Shown: positions 7,157 through 15,800 of the stretch, in pieces | Layout of the letters: the number at the start of each line of letters is the position of its first letter | Numbering within the stretch: the stretch's first letter is position 1 | NCBI RefSeq assembly: GCF_000716715.1 | Contig: NZ_JNYJ01000020.1 | Location: forward strand, 164,002-228,001 | Source of the DNA: Dactylosporangium aurantiacum | GTDB taxonomy: Bacteria; Actinomycetota; Actinomycetes; Mycobacteriales; Micromonosporaceae | Direction: 5' to 3' | DNA length: 64,000 nucleotides | Notes under the pieces: generated by a model | Told to the model about the DNA's origin: nothing | The model's database searches: none | The model's input: the letters and a program-made list of their open reading frames with translations, nothing else | Position numbers and translations under genes: made by a program

Positions 7157-9326
7157 CCGGCTCGCCCGGCCCATGGTGGCCGGCCGGGCGGCGGCCGAGC
7201 CGCCACCAGTTCGCGGCGCCGAGCAGCGACATGACGGCGGGCAGCAGCAGGCCGCGCACCACGGTGACGTCCAGCAGCACGGCGATGGTCATGCCGACGC
7301 CGATCTCCTTGACCGCGACCAGGTCGCCCAGCGCGAAGCCGAGGAACACGATCCCGACGGCGAGCGCGGCGGTGGTGACGACCGGGCCGGTGGCGGCGAT
7401 GCCGGTGAGCACGGCCCGGTCGTTGGCGGCCCGGTCCTGGGCGGTGCGGCGGTCCCACTCCTCCTTGATCCGGGCGAGCAGGAACACCTCGTAGTCCATC
7501 GACAGCCCGAAGATGAACACGAACAGCAGCAGCGGCGTGGTGAGGTCCAGCGCGCCCCACGGCTGGAAGCCCAGCAGCGCCGCGCCCCAGCCCCACTGGA
7601 AGACCGCGACGAGGACGCCGAGCGTGGCCAGCAGCGTCAGCACGTTCATGCACAGCGCCTTCACGGGCACGACCACCGAGCCGGTCAGCGCGAACAGCAG
7701 CAGCGCGGTGGCCGCGACGATGACCGCGACCGCGACCGGCAGCCGGGACGCCACCGACGACCTGGCGTCGATGAGCTCCGCGGCCGGCCCGGCAACCAGG
7801 AGGGGCACCGGCGCGTCGAGGGCGCGCAGCTGCCGTACGAGCCGCTGCGCCGGCGCACCGTCGGCCGGGCCGGCCGGGCGCAGGTCCACGACGGTGACGT
7901 CCGGCGGCAGACCGGTGCGCACGTCCAGCTCCGCCTCGCCGGTCAGCTCGCGGATCCGGGTGAGCAGCGCCGCCGCCGGCGGGTCGGTGGCGTTCGCCTC
8001 GATCAGTACGGTGACCGGCTGCGTGGTCCACTTCGCGAAGTCGCGCTCGACGGCCTCGTACGCGAGCCGCTCCTCACTGCCGGCGGGCAGCGACCGGGCA
8101 TCCGAGTTGGCGAGGGTGACCCCGAGCAGCGGCAGGCTCAGCACGGCCAGCCCGGCGGTCACCGCGGCGGCCACCAGCACCGGCCGGCGCTGCGCGGCCC
8201 CGGCCAGCCGCGCCAGCCCGCCGCCCGCGGCGCCCCGGCCGTTGCGGGCGGCCCGGAGGCGCGGCGCCGGGATCCGCCGGTGGGTCAGCGCGACCAGCGC
8301 CGGCACCAGGGTCAGCCCGGCGAGCGTGGCCAGGCAGACGACCAGGGCACCGCCCAGCGCCATCGCGGCCAGCAGCGGCTCGGCGAAGGCGAACAGCCCG
8401 GCGAGGGCCGCGCCGACGGCGAGGCCGGACACGAGCACGGCCCGCCCGGCCGTCGCGACGGTCCGCGCCAGCAGGTCCGGCACCGTCGCCTCGCGGTCCG
8501 CGGCGCGTTCCTCCCGGAACCGGGTGACGATCAGCAGGCTGTAGTCGACCGCGAGCCCCAGGCCGAGCAGCGTGACAACGTTGACCGCGTACTCGCTGAC
8601 CGGCACGACGGCGGCGAGCCCGGTGAGCGCCAGCAGCGTCGCGGCGACCGTCCCGAGCGCGGTGACCAGCGGCAGGCTCCCCACGAGCAGGCCACCGAGC
8701 ACGACGGCGAGGACGCCGCAGAGCACCACCAGCGCGACGCCCTCCCCGACGGCGGCGTCCCTGACGGCCTGCTCGCCGAACGTGCGCTCGGCCAGCAGCT
8801 CGCCGCCGACGCGGACCTCCGGCGCGTCGATGCGGTGCAGGGCGGCCGCGACCCGGTCGGCGACCGCGAGGGCCTCGGCGTCGCTCAGCTCCGGGCGCAG
8901 CTCGACGGTGACGAGCGAGCTGCGGTTGTCGGCGGCGACCTGCCCGGAGCCCGCCGTGTAGGCGTCGGTGACGGTGGCGACGCCGGGGATCGCCCTTATG
9001 TCGAACATGACGCGGCTGGCGTTGTCGACGAGCGCGGTGGCGTTGAAGTCGCGGCCGGCGATCACCGCCACGACACGCTCCCCCTCCGGGGCGAGCCGGT
9101 CGATGCGCGCCTGCGCGACCGCGGACTCCGCGTCGGGGCGCAGGCTGTCCACCGACCGGGTGCGGTCGTAGACGGTGCCGCCGAACACCGCGCCCGCGAG
9201 GGCGATCACGACCCAACCGGCGAGGACGAACATCCGGTGGCCGGCGGTCCACCGGCCGAGCAGTGCGAGCACCGCAGCCTCCTCGGGCCGCCGCCGACCT
9301 GGCCGCCGCCCCGCGTCATCCAACAT
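7131..9326 (-). CDS. MMPL/RND-superfamily transporter
   Basis: 731 residues with the duplicated MMPL plan: one helix, a periplasmic domain (DNRSSLVTVELRPELSD), five helices (LLGLGLAVDYSLLIVTRFRE), then a second copy with FIFGLSMDYEVFLLARIKEE. The two GLxxDY segments are the family's proton-relay/substrate signatures. Such proteins export lipids, siderophores or drugs across the inner membrane. The ATG at 9326 with GAAGG ten bases upstream is preferred over an upstream start at 9413 that would run into the divergent VOC gene. The 3' end overlaps the convergent phosphatase homologue. No regulator is attached. Confidence 0.92.
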   Translation of the reverse strand: MLDDAGRRPGRRRPEEAAVLALLGRWTAGHRMFVLAGWVVIALAGAVFGGTVYDRTRSVDSLRPDAESAVAQARIDRLAPEGERVVAVIAGRDFNATALVDNASRVMFDIRAIPGVATVTDAYTAGSGQVAADNRSSLVTVELRPELSDAEALAVADRVAAALHRIDAPEVRVGGELLAERTFGEQAVRDAAVGEGVALVVLCGVLAVVLGGLLVGSLPLVTALGTVAATLLALTGLAAVVPVSEYAVNVVTLLGLGLAVDYSLLIVTRFREERAADREATVPDLLARTVATAGRAVLVSGLAVGAALAGLFAFAEPLLAAMALGGALVVCLATLAGLTLVPALVALTHRRIPAPRLRAARNGRGAAGGGLARLAGAAQRRPVLVAAAVTAGLAVLSLPLLGVTLANSDARSLPAGSEERLAYEAVERDFAKWTTQPVTVLIEANATDPPAAALLTRIRELTGEAELDVRTGLPPDVTVVDLRPAGPADGAPAQRLVRQLRALDAPVPLLVAGPAAELIDARSSVASRLPVAVAVIVAATALLLFALTGSVVVPVKALCMNVLTLLATLGVLVAVFQWGWGAALLGFQPWGALDLTTPLLLFVFIFGLSMDYEVFLLARIKEEWDRRTAQDRAANDRAVLTGIAATGPVVTTAALAVGIVFLGFALGDLVAVKEIGVGMTIAVLLDVTVVRGLLLPAVMSLLGAANWWRLGRRPAGHHGPGEPVRAGTAAR

Positions 9327-9393
9327 CGACGACGACCTTCGGCGCAACAGGCCGGGGTCGCGACCCGGATCAAAATTCTCTACGGTGTATGAC

Positions 9394-10125
9394 GTGACTG
9401 AGGTGCAGCCCAACGAGACGACCGTGCCGCTGCTCGGCTGCGTCGCGCCCGAGGAGACCCTCGCCTTCTGGCGCGCGCTCGGCTTCGCCGTGACGTACGA
9501 GCAGACCAGGCCCTACCTGTACCTGGCGGTGCGGTGGAGCGGCTTCGAGCTGCACTACTCGCGCGCCGCCGCCGGCGTCGACCCCGCACAGGAGCACACC
9601 GGCGGCTGCCTGGTCATGGTCGACGCGGTCGCGCCGTACCACGCGGCGTTCACCGCGGCGATGCGCGACGCGTACGGCAAGGTGCTCGTGCAGGGCCTGC
9701 CCCGCATCACCCGCTTCCGCCCCGGCGCGTCCCGCTTCACGGTCATGGACCCGTCCGGCAACTCGATCGTCTTCATCCAGCGCGACGAGCCGGCCGAGGT
9801 CGAGTACGGCGGATCCAAGCGCCTCCAGGGCCTGGCGAAGGTCCTGGACAACGCCCGCATCCTGCGCGAGTTCAAGCAGGACGACCTGGCCGCCTTCCGC
9901 GCCCTGAACTCGGGCCTGCGCCGCCACGGCGACACCGCCCCACCCCTCGAACAGGCGACCGCCCTCGCACAGCTCATCGAGCTGGCGACGGTGCTCGACG
10001 AGCCGGAGCGGGTGCCCGCCTGGGGCGAGCGGCTGCGGGGCCTCGCCCTCACCGCCGACGAGCGCCAGCAGGTCGAGGCGGCCGTCACCGAGCCCGCCCT
10101 GCTCGGCCCGTGGCTGCCCGGGTGA
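9394..10125 (+). CDS. VOC-family protein (bleomycin-resistance/glyoxalase fold)
   Basis: 243 residues. The N-terminal 125 are a VOC domain: LLGCVAPEETLAFWRALGF, YLYLAVRWSGFELHYS, and RFTVMDPSGNSIVFIQR. The C-terminal 110 residues are helical (ILREFKQDDLAAFRALNSGL onward) and not part of the standard fold. VOC proteins bind metals or sequester antibiotics; the specific role is unknown. The GTG at 9394 lacks a ribosome site but has TACGGT seven bases upstream, suggesting a leaderless message. It is divergent from the MmpL gene (68 bases) and convergent with the serine hydrolase (1-base gap). Confidence 0.85.
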   Translation: MTEVQPNETTVPLLGCVAPEETLAFWRALGFAVTYEQTRPYLYLAVRWSGFELHYSRAAAGVDPAQEHTGGCLVMVDAVAPYHAAFTAAMRDAYGKVLVQGLPRITRFRPGASRFTVMDPSGNSIVFIQRDEPAEVEYGGSKRLQGLAKVLDNARILREFKQDDLAAFRALNSGLRRHGDTAPPLEQATALAQLIELATVLDEPERVPAWGERLRGLALTADERQQVEAAVTEPALLGPWLPG

Positions 10126-10126
10126 C

Positions 10127-11029
10127 TCAGCCGAGGCGGTCCACGACGAGGGTGTGGATCGCCTCGAGGAGGTCGACCTCGCACTCGGAGTGGGCGGTCA
10201 CCGTCACGGCGGCGCGGGCGTCCGGGCAGATGACGGCGTACTGGCCGTAGCGGCCGTCCATGCGGTACATGCCGGACCGGTCGAGCCAGACGCCGAGCCC
10301 GTAGCCGTATGTGAACCGCTCGCCCTCGGTGATGGCGCTGGTGTCGGCCGGGTCGGCGGTCATCCGGCGCAGGTACGCGGCCGGCAGCAGCCGGCGGTCC
10401 TGCCACACCCCGTCCTGCAGCAGCAGCCGCGCGAAGCGGGCCAGCTCGTGGGTGCGCAGGAACAGGTCGCTGGCGGCGAACGGGTACCCGAGCGGGCACG
10501 TGTGCCAGGCCGGGTTGTGCAGGTCGAGCGGGGCGAACAGCCGGGGCAGCAGATAGGCGCGCAGGTCGGCACCGGTGGTGCGGGCGATGACCCGGCCGAT
10601 CGCGTACGGCCCGGAGTCCGTGTACGCGAACCGGGTGCCCGGCGCGGCGGCCAGCGGCGCGGCGACGATCTCGTGCAGCAGGTCGGCGGCGTCGACGCGC
10701 TGGTCGGCGAACCACTCGTGGCTGGTGCCGCTGGTCATCGTGAGCAGGTGGCGCAGCGTCACGTCCTCGACCCCGGGGGCCGCCAGCGGGCGCAGCTCGG
10801 GAAAGTGGTCCAGGAGCCGGTCCTCGACGGTGAGCCGGCCCTCCGCCTCGGCGAGCCCGAGCGCCACCGAGGTGAACGTCTTGGCCACCGAGTACAGGTT
10901 GACCCGGTCGTCGGAGCGCACCCGGCGCTCGACCGGCTCCTGCCCCTCCCGGTGCAGGTGGACCCCGTAGATGCCCAGGCCGCGCTCGCGATCGGCGCGG
11001 ATGAAGTCGTCGAGCAGGTCGTCGCCCAC
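10127..11029 (-). CDS. Serine hydrolase, beta-lactamase/class C fold
   Basis: About 300 residues of the penicillin-binding/class C beta-lactamase-like family. NLYSVAKTFTS holds the S-x-x-K motif (Ser47, Lys50), TPGTRFAYTDSGPYAIG supplies the Tyr motif, and HSECEVD is near the C-terminus. No signal peptide is seen, so a cytoplasmic esterase or peptidase is more likely than a beta-lactamase. The start is uncertain: the GTG at 11029 gives a sensible N-terminus, but upstream codons stay open into the transposase relic. It is convergent with the VOC gene with one base between. Confidence 0.82.
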   Translation of the reverse strand: MGDDLLDDFIRADRERGLGIYGVHLHREGQEPVERRVRSDDRVNLYSVAKTFTSVALGLAEAEGRLTVEDRLLDHFPELRPLAAPGVEDVTLRHLLTMTSGTSHEWFADQRVDAADLLHEIVAAPLAAAPGTRFAYTDSGPYAIGRVIARTTGADLRAYLLPRLFAPLDLHNPAWHTCPLGYPFAASDLFLRTHELARFARLLLQDGVWQDRRLLPAAYLRRMTADPADTSAITEGERFTYGYGLGVWLDRSGMYRMDGRYGQYAVICPDARAAVTVTAHSECEVDLLEAIHTLVVDRLG

Positions 11030-11100
11030 CGCCGCATCGTACAGACCCCCGACCGCGATCCTCAGGTCGTGCTGATCGGCGCCAACCGTCACGACGTCAC

Positions 11101-11253
11101 CGAACTCCCGCGCGGCTCCGCCTGGACGCCGACCTCGACGAAGGCGACGACTGGACCCTCGGCACCGACACCACCATCGTGCGTGCCCACCAGCACGCCG
11201 CCGGAGCCCGCCACCTACAACCCGTCGACCTACCCGACCGTTCAAAACCGTAG
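11101..11253 (+). pseudogene. Fragment of an IS5-type transposase
   Basis: One plus-strand frame reads DLDEGDDWTLGTDTTIVRAH followed by QHAAGAR and then a stop after SKP. This resembles the W..(D)STIVRAHQHAAGAR block of IS5-family DDE transposases. About 50 bases upstream another frame reads QVVLIGANRHDVTELP, which recalls the GGNRHDVTQL block that normally lies downstream, so the relic may be rearranged. No terminal inverted repeats or target duplication are visible. The whole 11030-11431 stretch holds this relic and otherwise nothing I can assign, apart from a 20-codon frame (11372-11434) whose stop overlaps the next gene's ATG. Confidence 0.5.
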
Positions 11254-11431
11254 CGGCGACCATCCCCGGACCGGGCCGCCACGCGGCGGCGACGCCGGCC
11301 GCGGTCATGGCGAGCAGGTCGGCGTGCATCCTCGCCGCTTGACAGGCGACCGCGCACGGCGATGATGGCACGGTGGTCCGCGTGTACGTGCGCCCCGGCA
11401 CCCGCTTCGAGAACGGCCGCCCGGTCGCCGG

Positions 11432-12289
11432 ATGAACTGGGACACCGTGTACGGCTGCGACGGCACCTCGGGGCACGTGCCGGCCCTCCTGCGCGCCCTG
11501 GCCGGGCCGGACCCGGCGCCGGAGGCGTACTCGGCGCTGTTCGGGCACCTCTACCACCAGGGCGCCCGCTGGCAGGCCTCGGCCGTGGTGGTGCCGTTCC
11601 TGGTCGACCTGGTCGACGATCCGGCGACCCCGGACCGGGCGGCCCTGGCCGGCATGCTCGCCGCCGTGGCCGTCGGTGACCACCGCGACGACCAGCTGCC
11701 GTTCGACGTCGACGCCGCGTACCCGGACGCCGGCGCCATCACCGACGAGCAGGTCCGGCAGCTGAACCTGTTCCTCGCCGGCGAGTGGCCGGACGACGAC
11801 CCCGCCGAGGAGTTCTTCTGGGACCGGTCGGGGCCGGACCGGTGGGCGCGCGACGCGTACCTGGCGCTGGCCGCCCGCGCGGCGACCGTCACCGGCTGGG
11901 TCGGCGACGCGGACGCCGGGCTGGCCGCCGTCGCCGCCGCCCTGCTGGCCTGGCTGCCACCGGCGCCGGACGCGGTCGCCGCGCTGCTGGCGGTCCCGGC
12001 GGGCCCGGCCCGGGCGAGCGCCAACCTGACCCTCGCCCACCTGCCGGCCGGCGGCGGACGGGTCGACGCGCGCCTCCGCGCGCTGCTGGACGACCCTGAC
12101 GCGCGGGTGGCGCTCACCGCGGCGATCGCCCTGGCGTACCGGCACGGCCCCGCCACCCCTGAGCCGGCGCTGACCATGCTCGCCGAGGCCGCCGACCACG
12201 ACCGCCCGCTCCCCGCCGACGTGCCCGGCTGGGACTTCCGGGCACTGCGTGGCTTCGTGGCGCTCGCCCTGACCCGCATCGGCTGGTGA
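11432..12289 (+). CDS. HEAT-like repeat protein
   Basis: 285 residues, soluble, Ala/Leu-rich helices with repeated DPDARVALTAAIALAY-type segments typical of HEAT/armadillo repeats. The N-terminus (MNWDTVYGCDGTSGHVPALL) and ALFGHLYHQGARWQAS block are shared with a family of actinobacterial proteins resembling immunity or scaffold proteins. The ATG overlaps the TGA of a 20-codon frame (ATGA), which may provide translational coupling, since no ribosome site is visible. Downstream the DUF4287 gene is convergent. A protein-protein interaction role is inferred from the fold only. Confidence 0.75.
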   Translation: MNWDTVYGCDGTSGHVPALLRALAGPDPAPEAYSALFGHLYHQGARWQASAVVVPFLVDLVDDPATPDRAALAGMLAAVAVGDHRDDQLPFDVDAAYPDAGAITDEQVRQLNLFLAGEWPDDDPAEEFFWDRSGPDRWARDAYLALAARAATVTGWVGDADAGLAAVAAALLAWLPPAPDAVAALLAVPAGPARASANLTLAHLPAGGGRVDARLRALLDDPDARVALTAAIALAYRHGPATPEPALTMLAEAADHDRPLPADVPGWDFRALRGFVALALTRIGW

Positions 12290-12296
12290 GCACCGG

Positions 12297-12587
12297 TCAC
12301 GCGGGGCGGGTCGCCCGGCCGTCCAGCCAGAGCGTTTCGGTGGCGTCGCGGTGCGTACCGGTGCCGCCGACGTGCTTCGACGGGATCTTCGGGCCGTGCT
12401 TGATGACGTGGACCAGGGCCATGGCGTGCCCGCGGCCCAGGTCGAAGTCCGCCTTCAGCCAGTCCACGATCGTGCCGGCCTTGACCGCCGGGGCGTCGTA
12501 GCCGCGCTCGGCCGCCAGCGCGAGCAGCTCCCGCGGGGTCCTGCCGGTCTTGGTCTCGATGTTGTCGAGGTACGCCTGGAACGACAT
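12297..12587 (-). CDS. DUF4287 protein
   Basis: 96 residues, beginning MSFQAYLDNIETKTGRTPRE; the central IVDWLKADFDLGRGHAMALV is the hallmark of DUF4287. The family is common in soil bacteria, sometimes next to DUF5655; its role is unknown. GAGAGGATC upstream of the ATG at 12587 gives a clear ribosome site. It lies 107 bases downstream of the deaminase gene on the same strand, but a strong hairpin between them probably separates the transcripts. The protein is basic and has no membrane segment. Confidence 0.88.
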   Translation of the reverse strand: MSFQAYLDNIETKTGRTPRELLALAAERGYDAPAVKAGTIVDWLKADFDLGRGHAMALVHVIKHGPKIPSKHVGGTGTHRDATETLWLDGRATRPA

Positions 12588-12663
12588 GTCCGATCCTCTC
12601 GCCACCGGCACGCCCTCCGTGCCGCTCACTGACGCGTCGAACGGCCCGGTCCCGTTTCGACAC

Positions 12664-12696
12664 GACCGCCGGAGACTTTTTCCGGGGCCGGCGGTC
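12664..12696 (-). terminator. Stem-loop at the end of the PhzF-deaminase operon
   Basis: GACCGCCGG (12664-12672) and CCGGCGGTC (12688-12696) are perfectly complementary, a 9-bp GC stem with a 15-base loop, overlapping the deaminase stop codon on the minus strand. There is no U-run, so it is either a factor-assisted terminator or an mRNA-stabilising hairpin. Confidence 0.6.
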
Positions 12697-13135
12697 AGGT
12701 GTAGTAGCCGTCCACGGCGGCGCGGGCCTCCGGGTACAGGGCCGGGCCCTCCTGCGGCACCGGCGGGAACCCACCGGCCGGTTTGAGCGCGTCGAGCTGC
12801 GCCGCGGCCAGCGCGTAGACGACCCGGCCGAGGCCGGAGCGGTCGATGGCGCCGGTGCACATCCCGCAGGGCTGGCAGCTGGTGTACATGGTGACGCCGG
12901 CGGCCACGTCGGCGGGCAGGTTGCGGGCGGCCCAGCGGGCCAGCTTCAGCTCCGGATGGGCGCTGATGTCGCCGTCGGACAGCACGGTGTTGTGCTCCTC
13001 GGCGAGGATCGACCCGTCCGGCCCGGCCAGCAGCGACCCGAACGGCGCCTCGCCGGCCGCCCGCGCCTGCCCGGCCAGTTCGATCGCCCGGCGCAGCATC
13101 CGCTCGTCCTGCGGCGTGAGCGCCGCGCCGGCCAT
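12695..13135 (-). CDS. Nucleoside/cytidine-type deaminase (zinc CDA fold)
   Basis: 146 residues. The zinc-site motifs are AHPELKLA (His60, Glu62; proline in place of the usual alanine in HAE) and SCQPCGMCTGAI (Cys90, Cys93; PCxxC). APFGSLLAGPDG near the start is the substrate loop. The family hydrolytically removes an exocyclic amino group from cytosine, guanine or adenine nucleosides or bases; the exact substrate cannot be read from sequence. The ATG shares one base with the TGA of the upstream PhzF gene (TGATG), so it is coupled to it and presumably controlled by the divergent Lrp regulator. Confidence 0.88.
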   Translation of the reverse strand: MAGAALTPQDERMLRRAIELAGQARAAGEAPFGSLLAGPDGSILAEEHNTVLSDGDISAHPELKLARWAARNLPADVAAGVTMYTSCQPCGMCTGAIDRSGLGRVVYALAAAQLDALKPAGGFPPVPQEGPALYPEARAAVDGYYT

Positions 13136-14064
13136 CAGGACACCGCCGGCAGCGCGATGGTGCCGCGGGCGACGACCAGCCCCGAGCCGCTCACCTGGAC
13201 CCGCGTCCCGGCGACGGTCACCGTGATCCGGCTCGGCCGGCCCATCGAGTGGCCCTGCTCGACCACGACGGTGGCCTCGCCGGTCGCGTCCGGCGTGACG
13301 GCGCCGCCGGCGACCAGCTGCGCGGCGAGGGGTCCGGCGGCCGTGCCCGTCGCCGGGTCCTCCGCGATGCCCATGGCCGGGTTGAAGAACCGCGCGTAGG
13401 CGGTCGCCCCGGCATCGATGGTGTCGCCGGTGTACAGGTAGCAGCCCTCCCCGCCGACCTTCCGCAGCGCGACGGTGAGCCGTGCGGCGTCGGGGGCGGC
13501 CCGGTCCACGGCGGCGCGGTCGCGGACCGGCACGAGCAGGTGCCCGGCGCCGGTGTCCACCACCTGCGCGGGCCGGTCCGGCACGAGGTCGTCCTCCTTC
13601 AGGCCGAGCGCCTCGGCCAGGCCGGCCCGGTCGGTGACCACGGCGCCGAACGACGGCGGCGACTGCTCCATCGCCACGACGGTCCGGCCGCCCTCGTGGC
13701 GGACGTGGACCGGCAGCACGTCCTCGCCGATGTGCTGGGTGAACGTGGCGTCCTGCCCGGCCGGTCCGAGCCGGCCGGAGGAGGCGAGCCACAGCCAGGC
13801 GCCGAGCGCGTTGTGCCCGGCGCCGTACACCTCCTCCCCCGTCGGGGTGAAGGACCGCAGCCGGCGTGTGGCGCCCGGTACCGGCGAGGACTGGACGAAC
13901 GTCGTCTCGGACTGGTTGAACTCGCGGGCGACGGCCCGCATCTGGGCGTCGGTGAGGCCGTCCGCGTCGGTCACCAGCGTCAGCGGCGCGCCGGTGAGGG
14001 GCGTCGAGGCGAACACGTCGACGTAGACGAAGTCGACACCGGGGAAGGTCAGGGTCTCGGTCAC
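13135..14064 (-). CDS. PhzF-family isomerase/epimerase
   Basis: 309 residues of the diaminopimelate-epimerase-like PhzF fold. FNQSETTFV holds the catalytic Glu (about 53), GAGHNALGAWLW and EDPATGTAAGPL are the glycine-rich loops of the two half-barrels. PhzF-type enzymes isomerise small metabolites by proton shuttling; no phenazine genes are present, so the substrate is different. A GTG at 14064 is used as start with TAGCGT about seven bases upstream, suggesting a leaderless message. It heads a two-gene operon with the deaminase and is divergent (93 bases) from an Lrp regulator. Confidence 0.88.
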   Translation of the reverse strand: MTETLTFPGVDFVYVDVFASTPLTGAPLTLVTDADGLTDAQMRAVAREFNQSETTFVQSSPVPGATRRLRSFTPTGEEVYGAGHNALGAWLWLASSGRLGPAGQDATFTQHIGEDVLPVHVRHEGGRTVVAMEQSPPSFGAVVTDRAGLAEALGLKEDDLVPDRPAQVVDTGAGHLLVPVRDRAAVDRAAPDAARLTVALRKVGGEGCYLYTGDTIDAGATAYARFFNPAMGIAEDPATGTAAGPLAAQLVAGGAVTPDATGEATVVVEQGHSMGRPSRITVTVAGTRVQVSGSGLVVARGTIALPAVS

Positions 14065-14157
14065 AGCACTGACGCTACGGCCGGCGGCGGCCGTGGTGGA
14101 GGCCGTTCGTGCGGTATCGCGGGCGTCGCGCCGCACAATCTGCGGTAGCCTGCCGCG

Positions 14158-14628
14158 ATGACCGCACCCACCCCCGCGACCGCGCTCGACGAGGTGGACC
14201 GGCAGCTGCTCGCGGCGGTGCAGCGCGACGCCCGCGCGTCGCTGACCGCGCTCGCCGCCACGATCCACCTGGGGGTGTCCGCGACCCGGGCCCGGCTGCG
14301 CGGCCTGGAGGAGCGCGGCGTCATCACCGGTTACACCGCCCGGGTCGACCCGGTCGCGTGCGGGCTGCCGCTGCGGGCGGTCGTGCGGATGAAGGTGCAC
14401 GGCGCGCTCTACGACAAGGTCGCCGCGGTCCTGGCCCGCGAGCCGCAGATCGTGCGGTGCGTGCGGGTCACCGGCGAGGCGTGCTACGTCGCGGAGATCC
14501 TCGCCGCCGACATGCCGGACCTGGCCCGCATCACCTCGGAGCTGGCCCTGGTCGGCTCCATCACCACCGACCTCGTCTACGAGGTGGTCGCCGACCGGGC
14601 CGTGCCGTCGCTGTTGCGTACGTCATAG
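14158..14628 (+). CDS. Lrp/AsnC-family transcriptional regulator
   Basis: 156 residues. The N-terminal winged helix covers about 10-60 (DRQLLAAVQRDARASLTALA, then GVSATRARLRGLEERGVI) and the RAM effector domain about 70-145 (LPLRAVVRMKVH, VTGEACYVAEILAADMPDLA). TAGCCT ends six bases before the ATG with no ribosome site, a likely leaderless start. Its divergent position relative to the PhzF-deaminase operon suggests it responds to an amino acid or related metabolite and controls that operon and itself. The old-yellow-enzyme gene follows 38 bases later on the same strand. Confidence 0.92.
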   Translation: MTAPTPATALDEVDRQLLAAVQRDARASLTALAATIHLGVSATRARLRGLEERGVITGYTARVDPVACGLPLRAVVRMKVHGALYDKVAAVLAREPQIVRCVRVTGEACYVAEILAADMPDLARITSELALVGSITTDLVYEVVADRAVPSLLRTS

Positions 14629-14666
14629 TCAGGAAAGGAAGCGCCGGCGGTGGCGTTGCTGGCGAC

Positions 14667-15749
14667 ATGAGCCGACTCTTCACCCCGCTGACGCTGCGCG
14701 GCGTCACCTTCCCGAACCGGGTCTGGGCCGCGCCGATGTGCCAGTACTCGTCCGTCGACGGGCACCCGACCGACTGGCACCTCGTGCACCTGGGCGGCAT
14801 CGCCCGCGGCGGCGCGGGGGCGGTGATCGCCGAGGCGACCGCGGTGCGCCCCGACGGCCGGATCTCCCCGCAGGACGCCGGCATCTGGTCCGACGAGCAG
14901 GCCGCCGACTACGCCCGGATCACCGCGTTCATCCGTGGCCAGGGTGCCGTGCCGGCGATCCAGCTGGCCCACGCCGGGCGCAAGGCCTCGACGTTCGCCC
15001 CGTGGCGCGGCCGCGGCAGCGTGCCGGTGGCCGAGGGCGGCTGGCCGACCGTCGCCCCGTCGCCGGTGCCGTTCGAGGGGTACGCCTCCCCGGCCGCGCT
15101 CAGCACCGACGAGATCTGGACGCTGGTGCAGGACTGGGGCGCCGCCGCCCGCCGGGCCGTCGCCGCCGGTTACGACCTCGTCGAGGTCCACGCCGCGCAC
15201 GGGTACCTCATCCACGAGTTCCTGTCGCCGTTGTCGAACCTGCGCGCCGACGGGTACGGCGGCGACCTGCGCGGCCGTTCCCGGCTGCTGCTCGAGGTCG
15301 TGGACACCGTGCGGGCCGCCCTGCCCGACCACGTCGCGCTCGCCGTGCGGGTCAGCGCCACCGACTGGGTCGACGGCGGGCTCACCGTCGACGAGGTCGC
15401 CGACGTCGCGGCCGCGCTCGCCACGCACGGCGTGGACCTGGTCGACGTGTCCAGCGGCGGCAACAGCGCCGCCCAGCGGATCGCCCTGGGGCCCGGGTAC
15501 CAGGTGCCGTTCGCCCACGCGGTCCGCGAGCGCAGCGGCCTGCCCGTCGCCGCGGTCGGCCTGATCACCGAGCCGGAGCAGGCGGAGAAGATCCTGCAGG
15601 AGGAGTCGGCCGACGTGATCCTGCTCGGCCGCGCCCTGCTGCGCGAGCCGAGCTGGCCGCAGCGCGCCGCGTTCGAGCTGGGCGACGACATCGCCTGGCC
15701 GCCGCAGTACCGGACCGCCCGCCCGAAGCCGGCGGTGGCCGCCGGCTGA
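14667..15749 (+). CDS. NADH:flavin oxidoreductase, old yellow enzyme (YqjM-like)
   Basis: 360 residues, TIM barrel. PMCQYSS carries the redox-sensing cysteine (Cys25) typical of the YqjM/thermophilic-like OYE class; IQLAHAGRKAS, VEVHAAHGYLIHEFLSP and the C-terminal ADVILLGRALLREPSW are FMN- and substrate-binding motifs. These enzymes use NAD(P)H to reduce activated C=C bonds and nitro groups. It follows the Lrp gene and precedes a nitroreductase, so a redox-stress or xenobiotic-reduction cluster is plausible. The ATG at 14667 is chosen by homology; an upstream ribosome site is not obvious. Confidence 0.93.
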   Translation: MSRLFTPLTLRGVTFPNRVWAAPMCQYSSVDGHPTDWHLVHLGGIARGGAGAVIAEATAVRPDGRISPQDAGIWSDEQAADYARITAFIRGQGAVPAIQLAHAGRKASTFAPWRGRGSVPVAEGGWPTVAPSPVPFEGYASPAALSTDEIWTLVQDWGAAARRAVAAGYDLVEVHAAHGYLIHEFLSPLSNLRADGYGGDLRGRSRLLLEVVDTVRAALPDHVALAVRVSATDWVDGGLTVDEVADVAAALATHGVDLVDVSSGGNSAAQRIALGPGYQVPFAHAVRERSGLPVAAVGLITEPEQAEKILQEESADVILLGRALLREPSWPQRAAFELGDDIAWPPQYRTARPKPAVAAG

Positions 15750-15800
15750 CCGATGTTAGGGTCAGATGCCCGTTCTGACCCTTACCCATCAGAGGTGCGC

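Noticed and set aside
7173..9392. Gln/Arg-rich plus-strand frame of over 700 codons
   Set aside because: Antisense of the MmpL gene; no family motif and extreme amino-acid bias.
11372..11434. 20-codon frame overlapping the HEAT-like gene start
   Set aside because: It has an overlap that could couple translation, but there is no ribosome site or other support for it as a protein, so it is mentioned only in the neighbouring entries.
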